From contig NZ_VOBQ01000008.1 of assembly GCF_007833165.1 (NCBI RefSeq), positions 1 to 64,000 of the forward strand: a DNA stretch of 64,000 nt, given 5' to 3'. The notes below the pieces were generated by a model that worked only from the letters and a program-made list of their open reading frames with translations, ran no database searches and was not told the origin of the DNA. The stretch is from Caenimonas sedimenti. GTDB taxonomy: Bacteria > Pseudomonadota > Gammaproteobacteria > Burkholderiales > Burkholderiaceae_C. Positions 16,463 to 24,759 of this stretch are shown here, piece by piece; position 1 is the stretch's first letter, and the number at the start of each line of letters is the position of its first letter. Both the position numbers and the translations under genes were made by a program.

Positions 16463-18082
16463 ATGCCCGTCCTGCAGTCCCAGATCGATTCCGGCTCGGA
16501 ACCTTTTGTCCGCCACCGGGCGCAGATGCTCGCCCTTGTCGAATCGTTCCGCGGCTTCGAGGGCCGAGTGCGCGATACGTCCAACGCGATGGAGTCCAGG
16601 TTCCGCGCCCGCAAGCAGTTGCTGCCGCGCGAGCGCGTCGCGCGCTTGCTCGACCGCGGCTCGCCCTGGCTGGAGTTGTCCACCCTGGCCGGCCTTCGCA
16701 TGCACGACGACGACGGCGAAAAGAACGTGCTGGGCGGCGGCATCGTCACCGGCATCGGCATCGTCTCGGGCGTGCGTTGCATGATCTTCGCGTCCGACAG
16801 CGCCATCAAGGGCGGAACGATCACGCCGATGGGCATGAAGAAGAGCCTTCGCGCCGAAGCCATCGCGCTGGAAAACAAGCTGCCGGTGGTGCGGCTGGTC
16901 GAGTCCGGCGGAGCCAACCTGATGCATGTGGGCGAGGTCTTCATCGAAGGCGGTCGCGGCTTCGCCAACCAGGCGCGACTGTCGGCCGCCGGCATTCCGC
17001 AGGTGACGGTGATGCATGGCCACTCCACCGCCGGCGGCGCCTACCTGCCGGGCATGTCGGACTACGTGATCATGGTGCGCGGCCGGGCCAAGGCCTTCCT
17101 CGCCGGCCCGCCGCTGCTGAAGGCAGCCACCGGCGAGATCGCGACGGATGAGGAACTGGGCGGCGCCGAGATGCATACCAGCGTATCGGGAGTCGCCGAG
17201 TACCTGGCCGAGGACGACGCCGACGGCATCCGCATTGCGCGTGACGTACTGGCCCGCCTGCCCTGGAACAACAACCCGCCGACCGCGCCGCTGCGCGCCT
17301 GGAAGCCGCCGCGCTACGCGGCCGATGACATAGCCGGCCTCGTGCCGCCCGACTACCGCCAGCCCTACGACGTGCGCGAACTGCTGGCGCGGCTCATCGA
17401 CGACTCGGACTTCCTCGACTTCAAGCCCGATTTCGGCGCCGCCACCGTCTGCGGCCACGGCGCCATCGAAGGCCAGCCCTGCGGCTTCATCGGCAACAAC
17501 GGCCCGATCGATCCGCAGGGGTCGAACAAGGCCACGCAATTCATGCAGCTGTGCAATCAGTCGGGCACGCCGCTGGTGTACCTGCAGAACACCACCGGCT
17601 TCATGGTGGGCAAGGACGTCGAACAGGTCGGCATGATCAAGCACGGCTCGAAGATGATCCAGGCCGTCACCAATTGCACGGTACCGCGCATCACGCTGAT
17701 GATCGGCGCCTCGTTCGGCGCCGGCAACTACGGTATGTGCGGGCGGGCCTACGACCCGCAGTTCGTCTTCGCCTGGCCCAATGCCCGGGTGGCGGTCATG
17801 GGCGGCGAGCAGGCGGCTACGGTGATGCGCATCGTCACCGAAGAGAAGATGGCGCGCGCCGGCAAGGCCCCCGAACCGGCCCAGCTGGACGCGATGCGCG
17901 CCGAGATCCTGAAACGCTTCGACATGGAGTCGCACGCGCTGTTCGCCACCGCCCGACTGTGGGACGACGGCATCATCGACCCGCGCGACACGCGCCAGGT
18001 GCTGGCGATGACGCTGGCCACCTGCCGTGAAGGCCGGGCGCGCACGTTGCGGCCCAGCAGCTTCGGCGTGGCGCGGATGTGA
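16463..18082 (+). CDS. atuC: Biotin-dependent acyl-CoA carboxylase, carboxyltransferase (AtuC-type) subunit
   Basis: This 539-residue protein belongs to the carboxyltransferase subunits of methylcrotonyl-/geranyl-CoA carboxylases. Characteristic parts are the N-terminal RARKQLLPRERVARLLD, the oxyanion/CoA segments VVRLVESGGANL and HGHSTAGGAYLPGM, then QGSNKATQFMQLCNQSGTPLVYLQNTTGFM, and the C-terminal GASFGAGNYGMCGRAYDPQF. The length fits the family. The neighbourhood (biotin carboxylase, AtuD-like ACAD, AtuA, TetR) points to an AtuC-type enzyme for a 3-methyl-branched unsaturated acyl-CoA rather than leucine-pathway MccB. ATG 16463 removes a non-homologous leader. Confidence 0.85.
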   Translation: MPVLQSQIDSGSEPFVRHRAQMLALVESFRGFEGRVRDTSNAMESRFRARKQLLPRERVARLLDRGSPWLELSTLAGLRMHDDDGEKNVLGGGIVTGIGIVSGVRCMIFASDSAIKGGTITPMGMKKSLRAEAIALENKLPVVRLVESGGANLMHVGEVFIEGGRGFANQARLSAAGIPQVTVMHGHSTAGGAYLPGMSDYVIMVRGRAKAFLAGPPLLKAATGEIATDEELGGAEMHTSVSGVAEYLAEDDADGIRIARDVLARLPWNNNPPTAPLRAWKPPRYAADDIAGLVPPDYRQPYDVRELLARLIDDSDFLDFKPDFGAATVCGHGAIEGQPCGFIGNNGPIDPQGSNKATQFMQLCNQSGTPLVYLQNTTGFMVGKDVEQVGMIKHGSKMIQAVTNCTVPRITLMIGASFGAGNYGMCGRAYDPQFVFAWPNARVAVMGGEQAATVMRIVTEEKMARAGKAPEPAQLDAMRAEILKRFDMESHALFATARLWDDGIIDPRDTRQVLAMTLATCREGRARTLRPSSFGVARM

Positions 18083-18089
18083 GCAGGCG

Positions 18090-20069
18090 ATGAGCAGCAC
18101 CACTTTCAGCAAGGTCCTGGTCGCCAACCGCGGCGAGATCGCCTGCCGTGTCATCCGTACCGCGCGCGCCGAGGGCTACCGCACGGTGGCCGTGTACAGC
18201 GAGGCCGATGCCGGCGCGCTGCATGTGCGGCAGGCCGACCAGGCGCTGTGCATCGGCCCGCCGCCGGTGCGCGAAAGCTACCTCAGCATCGACGCCGTGT
18301 TGCGCGCTGCCGTCGCCAGCGGCGCCGACGCGATCCACCCCGGCTACGGGTTCCTGTCCGAGAACGCCGCGTTTGCGCGCGCGGTGCAGGCCGCCGGGCT
18401 GGTGTTCATCGGCCCCGACCCGCACGCCATCGAGCAGATGGGCAACAAGGCCGCTGCCAAGCGCCTGATGCTGAATGCCGGCGTGCCCTGCGTGCCCGGC
18501 TACCAGGGCGCCGACCAGTCCGACAAGACGCTGATTGCACAGGCGCGCGAGATCGGCGTACCCATCATGGTCAAGGCCGCGGCCGGCGGCGGCGGGCGCG
18601 GCATGCGCCTGGTGGCCGACCTCGCCGACCTGCCCGCGGCGCTCGCCACGGCGCGGTCCGAGGCAGCCAACGCCTTCGGCTCGGACGAGCTGATCCTGGA
18701 ACGCGCGGTCGTCGAACCGCGGCACGTCGAAGTGCAGGTCTTCGCCGACCGACTCGGCAACGTCATCCACCTCGGCGAGCGCGACTGTTCGATCCAGCGA
18801 CGGCACCAGAAGGTATTCGAGGAAGCGCCCTCGCCTGCTGTCGATGCCGCGTTGCGTGAGCGCATGGGCGCGGCGGCGGTGGCTGCCGCCAGGGCGGTGC
18901 AGTACGTCGGCGCCGGCACGGTCGAGTTCCTGCTCGACCGCGAAGGCCGCTTCTACTTTCTGGAAATGAACACGCGGCTGCAGGTCGAGCACCCGGTCAC
19001 CGAATGCATCACCGGCCAGGACCTGGTGGCCTGGCAGCTGGCCGTGGCGCGCGGAGAACCGCTGCCGCTGACGCAGGACCAGGTTCGGCTGCAGGGCCAT
19101 GCCATCGAGGTGCGCCTGTACGCCGAAGACCCGCAGGCCGACTTTCTGCCGCAAAGTGGCGACGTCGCGCTGTGGCGGCCACCTGCAGGCCCGGGCATCC
19201 GCGTCGACCACGGCCTGGCCAGCGGCCAGGCCATCAGCCCCTACTACGACCCGATGCTTGCCAAGATCGTCGCCCATGGCGCCACGCGCGACGAGGCGCG
19301 CCGCCGCCTGCTCGGTGCGCTGCGCGCCACCCGTGTGCTGGGGCTGCCGACCAACCTGGGCTTCCTGATGGCGGCAGCCGGGCATGAAGTGTTCGCCGCC
19401 GGCGCTGCCACCACGGCCTTCATCGGCCACCACTTCGGGCCCAAGCAGTTGCAGGCGCGGGCGCCCGGCACCCGTGTGCTGGCTGCCGCCGCCGCGCTGT
19501 GCTTCGACACCACCTCCTATCGCGGCGCGCAGGCCGGCTGGCGCTCCAACGGGCCGGCGCGCTGGCCGATGGATCTGGCGGAGAGCGAGTGCCGGCATGC
19601 CGTGTACGTGACGGTGCGCGGGCCGGGGCACCTGCACGTCGAGCTCGACGGCGGCGTTGCGCACGACATCGAACTCGGGGCTGCCGACAGCGCCGACCGG
19701 CCGCTGTCGATCGACGGTCTGCACACTCGCGTCACAGCGATGGCTGCCGGCGGCAGTCTGCATCTGGCGCTGGATGGCTGCGTCGCCACCTTCGACGACG
19801 TGACCTACGCGCCGCCGCGCGGCAGCGAGCAGGCGGCCGAGTCGACGATCAGCGCGCCGATGAACGGGCGCGTGCTGGCAGTGCTGGTGCAGGCGGGCGA
19901 TGCCGTCACCAAGGGCCAGCGCCTGGCGGTTCTGGAAGCCATGAAGATGGAGCACCAGCTCGTCGCCCGGCGCGACGGCGTGGTCGAGCGCGTGGCCGTG
20001 CGCGTCGGCGACCAGGTGGCCACGCGCGCCGTCATCGCCACCCTGGTCGAAGCCGCCGCGCCGGTCTGA
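18090..20069 (+). CDS. atuF: Biotin carboxylase / biotin carrier (AtuF-type) subunit
   Basis: This 659-residue protein contains a biotin carboxylase (about 1-450; KVLVANRGEIACRVIRTAR, the glycine-rich ATP loop KAAAGGGGRGMR, and FLEMNTRLQVEHPVTE), a linking domain and a C-terminal biotinyl domain. The biotin-accepting lysine is K619 in EAMKMEHQ. It uses ATP and bicarbonate to carboxylate biotin for the partner transferase subunit encoded 7 bp upstream. The length agrees with geranyl- or methylcrotonyl-CoA carboxylase alpha subunits. The context favours the atu-type enzyme. Confidence 0.88.
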   Translation: MSSTTFSKVLVANRGEIACRVIRTARAEGYRTVAVYSEADAGALHVRQADQALCIGPPPVRESYLSIDAVLRAAVASGADAIHPGYGFLSENAAFARAVQAAGLVFIGPDPHAIEQMGNKAAAKRLMLNAGVPCVPGYQGADQSDKTLIAQAREIGVPIMVKAAAGGGGRGMRLVADLADLPAALATARSEAANAFGSDELILERAVVEPRHVEVQVFADRLGNVIHLGERDCSIQRRHQKVFEEAPSPAVDAALRERMGAAAVAAARAVQYVGAGTVEFLLDREGRFYFLEMNTRLQVEHPVTECITGQDLVAWQLAVARGEPLPLTQDQVRLQGHAIEVRLYAEDPQADFLPQSGDVALWRPPAGPGIRVDHGLASGQAISPYYDPMLAKIVAHGATRDEARRRLLGALRATRVLGLPTNLGFLMAAAGHEVFAAGAATTAFIGHHFGPKQLQARAPGTRVLAAAAALCFDTTSYRGAQAGWRSNGPARWPMDLAESECRHAVYVTVRGPGHLHVELDGGVAHDIELGAADSADRPLSIDGLHTRVTAMAAGGSLHLALDGCVATFDDVTYAPPRGSEQAAESTISAPMNGRVLAVLVQAGDAVTKGQRLAVLEAMKMEHQLVARRDGVVERVAVRVGDQVATRAVIATLVEAAAPV

Positions 20070-20088
20070 ACGACCACCGAGGGCCACC

Positions 20089-21243
20089 ATGAGTACCACC
20101 GCCAACAGCAGCCCCTTCTATGATTCCGAGCACGCGGCCTTCCGCGATGCCATGCGCCGCTTTGTGGCACGCGAGATCACACCCCACGTGGAGGCCTGGG
20201 AGGCGCAGGCCAGCTTCCCGGTGGAGCTGTACCGCAAGGCCGCCGAGATCGGCCTGCTCGGCCTGGGCTTCCCCGAAGCCTGGGGCGGCAACGACGGCGA
20301 CCTGTTCATGACCATCATCGCCGCCCAGGAGCTGGCCCGCTGCGGCGCCGGCGGCGTGCTGGCCAGCCTGTTGTCGCACACCATCGGCTGCCCGCCGATC
20401 GTCAATGTCGGCTCCGACGAAATCAAGCGCCGGGTGCTGCCGGCGGTGCTGCGCGGCGAGAAGATCAGCGCGCTGGCGATCACCGAGCCCTCGGGGGGCT
20501 CGGACGTGGCCAACCTCAAGACCACGGCGCGGCGGGACGGCGATCACTTCGTGCTCAACGGCTCCAAGACCTTCATCACCTCGGGGATACGCGCCGACTT
20601 CTACACCGTGGCCGTGCGTACCGGCGGGCAGGGCGCCGGCGGGGTGTCGCTGCTGCTGGTGGAAAAGGGCACGCCCGGCTTCACCCAGACCCGACTGGAG
20701 AAGATGGGCTGGCTGTGTTCGGACACCGCCACCCTGCACTTCGAAGACTGCCGCGTCCCCGTGGCTAACCTGGTTGGCGCCGAAAACCAGGGTTTCAAGG
20801 CCATCATGCTCAACTTCAACCGGGAGCGCATTTTCCTGGCCGCCGGGGCCAACGGGTTTGCCCGCGTCTGCCTGGACGAGGCCCTGGCCTGGGCGCAGCA
20901 GCGCGAGATGTTCGGCGGCCGGCTCATTGACCAGCAGGTCACGCGCCACAAGCTGGCCGATATGGCGATGCGGATCGAGGCCACGCAGGCCCTGCTGGAG
21001 CTGCTGGCCTGGCGCGTCGAGCAGGGCGAAGCGCCCGTCGGCGAGATCTGCCTGCTGAAGAATCAGGCCACCCAGACTATGGCCCACTGTGCCAGCGAGG
21101 CGGTGCAGATGCACGGCGGCGCCGGCTTCATCCGCGGCGTCAAGGTCGAGCGCATCTACCGCGAGGTCAAGGTCAACACCATCGGCGGCGGCGCCGAAGA
21201 GGTGATGCGCGACTTGGCAGCGCGGCAGTTGGGGTTCCAATGA
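20089..21243 (+). CDS. Acyl-CoA dehydrogenase, AtuD/citronellyl-CoA dehydrogenase-like
   Basis: This 384-residue ACAD has ITEPSGGSDVANLKTTARR and GSKTFITSG in the beta domain. Its C-terminus contains EAVQMHGGAGFIRG, YREVKVNTIGGGAEEVM and a terminal ARQLGFQ. The GGGAEE block in place of the usual EGTxEIQ is the form I recall in AtuD-type citronellyl-CoA dehydrogenases. It also means that no Glu occupies the MCAD position, so the base would come from another helix as in isovaleryl-CoA dehydrogenase. The gene lies 19 bp after the carboxylase and overlaps the next ACAD-like gene by 4 bp. Confidence 0.88.
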   Translation: MSTTANSSPFYDSEHAAFRDAMRRFVAREITPHVEAWEAQASFPVELYRKAAEIGLLGLGFPEAWGGNDGDLFMTIIAAQELARCGAGGVLASLLSHTIGCPPIVNVGSDEIKRRVLPAVLRGEKISALAITEPSGGSDVANLKTTARRDGDHFVLNGSKTFITSGIRADFYTVAVRTGGQGAGGVSLLLVEKGTPGFTQTRLEKMGWLCSDTATLHFEDCRVPVANLVGAENQGFKAIMLNFNRERIFLAAGANGFARVCLDEALAWAQQREMFGGRLIDQQVTRHKLADMAMRIEATQALLELLAWRVEQGEAPVGEICLLKNQATQTMAHCASEAVQMHGGAGFIRGVKVERIYREVKVNTIGGGAEEVMRDLAARQLGFQ

Positions 21244-22385
21244 TGGACCAGCCTGTCACCGAGGACGTCGCAACGGCCCGCCTTGGCGCCGCGATGCGCG
21301 AGGCGCTGCGCACCGCGCCCGCGGTGTCGCGCGGCGATCCATTCCCTCGCGCCTGGTGGCAGCACCTGGGCGCGCGGGCCATGCTTGGCGTGGGATTCGA
21401 TCCCGATGGAAACGAGTCCCGTGCGGACTGGCCGGCCGTGGCCGCGCTGGCGGGCACCATCGCGCGCGAAACGGCACACGTGGGGTTGGCCCTGGGCTGG
21501 CTGATGAACGAGATGCTCGGCCGCTTCGTCATCGGCCCACATGTCGGCAATGATGGCCACCGCGCCCTGCTGCGCGGCATGGCCGGAGGCCACAAACTCG
21601 TTGCACTGGCCATCTCCGAGCCCCAGGCTGGGGCCCACCCCAAGCTGCTGCGGTGCGCGGCGCGCCGGCACGACGGCCACTGGTTGCTCGATGGCGAGAA
21701 ATCCTTCGTCAGCAACGGCCCGGCGGCCGATGCCTTCGTCGTGCTGGCGGTCACGGGCGTGATCGAGGGGCGCAATCGCTTCGACGCCTTCGTCGTCGAT
21801 GCCGACAGTCCGGGGCTCGTGCGGCGACCGACTGGCCATGAGGCGGTGCTGCCGCCGCTGGGCCACTGCGCCTTGGCGCTGGACGGCTGTGTTGTCCCCG
21901 ATGCGCGGCGTCTGGGCACCGAGAGCAACGCCTTCGACCTGATTGCCAAACCGCTTCGGACCCTTGAAGACACCCTGCTCGGCGGCGCCATGGCGGGCGC
22001 GATGCAGGCCGAACTCGATGCGCTCGCCCGCTGGCAGCGAGGCGCCAGGCCAACGCCGGACACCCTCAGGCGCTTGGGCGCGCTCCGGCTGGAGCTGATG
22101 GCGATCGACACCCTGGTCGCGCAGTCGGCGCGACAACTCGCTCGCGAGGGACCCGGAGAACAGCTGGCCGATCTCAACGCCGGCCTGCGTCTCATCCTCC
22201 AGCGCTGGCAGGCGGGATGCGAAGCCTTTGCCGCCCAGCTCAACGATCACGAAACCCGACTTCCCGACATCGCCGGCGATCTGCGCATCGTGCTCGGCAT
22301 TGCGCGCGGAGTCGGCGAAGCACGCCATCTGAAGGCCGGCACCGGCCTGGTCAGTACCAAGGAAAACCATGAAATCCCTGCATGA
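21240..22385 (+). CDS. Divergent acyl-CoA dehydrogenase-like protein
   Basis: The 381-residue product keeps the ACAD core only loosely. ALAISEPQAGAHPKLLRC and DGEKSFVSNGPAADAFVVLA in the beta domain are recognisable. The C-terminal half lacks the usual FGxPI, HGGxG and EGTxEIQ blocks. Many Ala and Arg residues and loss of the base region suggest weak or no dehydrogenase activity alone. Its start overlaps the AtuD-like gene by 4 bp, so a two-subunit ACAD with that protein is likely. The end overlaps the MoxR gene by 17 bp. Confidence 0.75.
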   Translation: MMDQPVTEDVATARLGAAMREALRTAPAVSRGDPFPRAWWQHLGARAMLGVGFDPDGNESRADWPAVAALAGTIARETAHVGLALGWLMNEMLGRFVIGPHVGNDGHRALLRGMAGGHKLVALAISEPQAGAHPKLLRCAARRHDGHWLLDGEKSFVSNGPAADAFVVLAVTGVIEGRNRFDAFVVDADSPGLVRRPTGHEAVLPPLGHCALALDGCVVPDARRLGTESNAFDLIAKPLRTLEDTLLGGAMAGAMQAELDALARWQRGARPTPDTLRRLGALRLELMAIDTLVAQSARQLAREGPGEQLADLNAGLRLILQRWQAGCEAFAAQLNDHETRLPDIAGDLRIVLGIARGVGEARHLKAGTGLVSTKENHEIPA

Positions 22386-23349
22386 CTCGCATTTCGACAC
22401 CGTCGACGTGGTGTCGTCCCGCCTCGCGGACGTCGACTACATCTGCACCCGGGAGCTCGCCACCGCGGTCTACCTGGCTTTCAACCTGGAGAAGCCGATC
22501 CTGGTCGAAGGCCCGGCCGGCGTCGGCAAGACCGAACTGGCCAAGAGCATGGCCACCATCCTGGACGTGCCGCTGATCCGCCTGCAGTGTTACGAGGGCC
22601 TGGACGAATCGAAGGCCCTGTACGAATGGAAGTACGGCAAGCAACTGCTCTACACGCAGCTGCTGAAGGACAAGCTGGCCGAGATGATGCAGGGCGCGGT
22701 CGGCCTGGCGGCGTCGATCGAGCGCCTGCACAGCCACGACGACCTGTTCTTCTCCGAGCACTTTCTCGAGCCGCGGCCGCTGTACCAGGCGCTGCACCAG
22801 GAGCGCGGCTGCGTTCTGCTGATCGACGAGATCGACAAGTCCGACCCCGAGTTCGAGGCCTTCCTGCTGGAAGTGCTGTCGGACTTCCAGGTCTCGGTGC
22901 CCGAGATCGGCACCATCGTGGCCAAGGTCAAGCCGCTGGTGTTCCTGACCAGCAACAACACGCGCGAGATGAGCGACGCGCTCAAGCGCCGCTGCCTGCA
23001 CCTGCACATCCCCTTCCCCGAGGCCAGGGTCGAGCGCACCATCCTCGAGCGCCGCGTACCCGGGCTGTCGCAGACCCTGAACCGCGAGTTGGTGGCCTTC
23101 GTGCAGGCGGTGCGCGCCATCGACCTGAAGAAGCAGCCCTCGGTCAGCGAAACCATCGACTGGGCGAAGACGCTGCTGCTGCTCAACGCCGAGCACCTGA
23201 GCCTGGATCTGGTGCGCGACACACTCAACGTGTTCCTCAAGTTCGAGCAGGACATTGCTTCGGCCACCGAGCAGCTCCCGGCGCTGCTGGCGCAGGCGCG
23301 CAAGGACGCGGAGCTGCCGCTTTCGAGCCATCATGCAAGCCACGCTTGA
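22369..23349 (+). CDS. MoxR-family AAA+ ATPase
   Basis: This 326-residue AAA+ ATPase has Walker A GPAGVGKTE at about residue 47, Walker B CVLLIDEIDKSD at about 148, and sensor residues in FLTSNNTREMSDALKRRC. It belongs to the MoxR group, which works with a VWA-domain protein to remodel or activate a target enzyme, often one needing a metal or large cofactor. The VWA partner follows with a 17-bp overlap. Finding the pair inside an acyl-CoA carboxylase/ACAD operon is unusual, and the client is unknown. Confidence 0.9.
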   Translation: MKSLHDSHFDTVDVVSSRLADVDYICTRELATAVYLAFNLEKPILVEGPAGVGKTELAKSMATILDVPLIRLQCYEGLDESKALYEWKYGKQLLYTQLLKDKLAEMMQGAVGLAASIERLHSHDDLFFSEHFLEPRPLYQALHQERGCVLLIDEIDKSDPEFEAFLLEVLSDFQVSVPEIGTIVAKVKPLVFLTSNNTREMSDALKRRCLHLHIPFPEARVERTILERRVPGLSQTLNRELVAFVQAVRAIDLKKQPSVSETIDWAKTLLLLNAEHLSLDLVRDTLNVFLKFEQDIASATEQLPALLAQARKDAELPLSSHHASHA

Positions 23350-24745
23350 AGACTTCTTCAAGGCGCTGCGCGGCAGCGACATCGAAGTCAGCCTGAACGC
23401 GCAGATCGATGCTGCGCGCGCCACCGCGCTGGTGGGCTGGCGCGAACGCGAGCTGCTGAAGAGCGCCCTCGGCGCGACGCTGGTGAAGACCGTGCCCGAC
23501 CGGGCCATCTTCGACCGGACCTTCGATCGCTTCTTCCACTTCGATACTTTCGGCACGCGCCCGGCGGGCCAGCCCGGCGCGGCGCCCGCTGCCGTGCCGC
23601 CGCCCGACGAGCAGCTGCAATCCAACGCCGAAGGCAGCAGCCAGGGCAGCGGCGGCCCCGGCGGCTGCCAGGGCAGCGCCGGGCAGGCCCTGTCGCAGCT
23701 GCTGCTGGCCGGCGACTCGGCCACGCTGTCGCGCCGCATGCAGCAGGCGGCGCGCGACGTCGGCCTGACCGACATCTGGTTCTTCACGCAGAAGGGCTAC
23801 TACACGCAGAAGATCCAGCAGGCCATGGGGCTGGACCTGCTCGACCGCGAGATCACCGAGGCGCGCCGGCAGACCCAGACGCCGCAGCGCGTGGCCGAGC
23901 TCGAACGCGCACGCAAGCACTTGTTCAACGAAGTGCGCAACTTCGTCGAACGCAAGCTGTCAATGTACGGCACGGCGCCCACTCGCGAGTTGCACGACGA
24001 CTTCCTGCAGACGCAGAAGCTGTCCAACATCGACCGCCGCGACTTCGCCCGCATGCACGAGATCGTGCGCAAGATCGCGCGCCGTCTGGCCGAACGCCAT
24101 GCGCGCCGCAAGCGGCGCGAACAGCGCGGCCAGCTCGACTTCCGCCGCACCATACGCGCCAATGCGGCCTACGGCGGCGTGATGTTCGAGACCTTCTGGC
24201 GCAGCACCAAGATCGAGCGCCCACGCGTGGTGGCCATCTGTGACGTGAGCGGCTCGGTACGCCAGTACGCCCGTTTCCTGCTGCTGTTCCTGTACAGCCT
24301 GGACGAGCTGGTCTCCGACGTACAGTCCTTCGCCTTCACCAACCACCTGATCGACGTCAGCGCCACCTTCGCCGCGCTGCCGGTCGAGCAGGCGGTCGAC
24401 AAGGTGATGCAGGCGGTGGGCGGCTCTGGCACCGACTACGGCCAAGTGCTGGAGGACATCGACGAACAGCTGATGCACCGCATCGACCGCCGCACCACGG
24501 TGCTGATCCTGGGCGACGCGCGCAACAACCGCGGCGAGGCGCATGCCGAAATCATGAAGACCTTGTACGGGCGCGCGCGGCGCGTGATCTGGCTGAACCC
24601 CGAGCCGGTGTCGTTCTGGGGCCTGGGCGATTCGGAGATGAAACGCTACGCGCCCTACTGCCACATCGCGCGCGAATGCAATTCGCTGCGCCACCTCGAG
24701 CGCACGCTGGATGAGTTGCTGCGCACGAACAGCGCCAGCGCCTGA
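23333..24745 (+). CDS. VWA-domain protein, CoxE-like partner of the MoxR ATPase
   Basis: This 470-residue protein has an N-terminal helical part, a Gly/Ser/Gln-rich low-complexity linker (about 85-120), a basic helical region, and a C-terminal von Willebrand A domain. The metal-ion-dependent adhesion site is intact: DVSGS in ICDVSGSVRQY, a Thr in GGSGTDYG and Asp in ILGDARNN. CoxE-type proteins pair with MoxR ATPases as adaptors that bring them to their client. ATG 23333 overlaps the ATPase gene and removes an unrelated leader. Confidence 0.88.
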   Translation: MQATLEDFFKALRGSDIEVSLNAQIDAARATALVGWRERELLKSALGATLVKTVPDRAIFDRTFDRFFHFDTFGTRPAGQPGAAPAAVPPPDEQLQSNAEGSSQGSGGPGGCQGSAGQALSQLLLAGDSATLSRRMQQAARDVGLTDIWFFTQKGYYTQKIQQAMGLDLLDREITEARRQTQTPQRVAELERARKHLFNEVRNFVERKLSMYGTAPTRELHDDFLQTQKLSNIDRRDFARMHEIVRKIARRLAERHARRKRREQRGQLDFRRTIRANAAYGGVMFETFWRSTKIERPRVVAICDVSGSVRQYARFLLLFLYSLDELVSDVQSFAFTNHLIDVSATFAALPVEQAVDKVMQAVGGSGTDYGQVLEDIDEQLMHRIDRRTTVLILGDARNNRGEAHAEIMKTLYGRARRVIWLNPEPVSFWGLGDSEMKRYAPYCHIARECNSLRHLERTLDELLRTNSASA

Positions 24746-24759
24746 AGAAGACCGGTGAC

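Noticed and set aside
16352..18154. 600-codon open frame on the minus strand
   Set aside because: Shadow of the carboxyltransferase gene; no recognisable domain.
17973..20105. 710-codon open frame on the minus strand
   Set aside because: It lies opposite the biotin carboxylase gene, which has full domain motifs. The antisense protein is low-complexity and rich in His, Arg and Gly, as expected from a GC-rich shadow frame.
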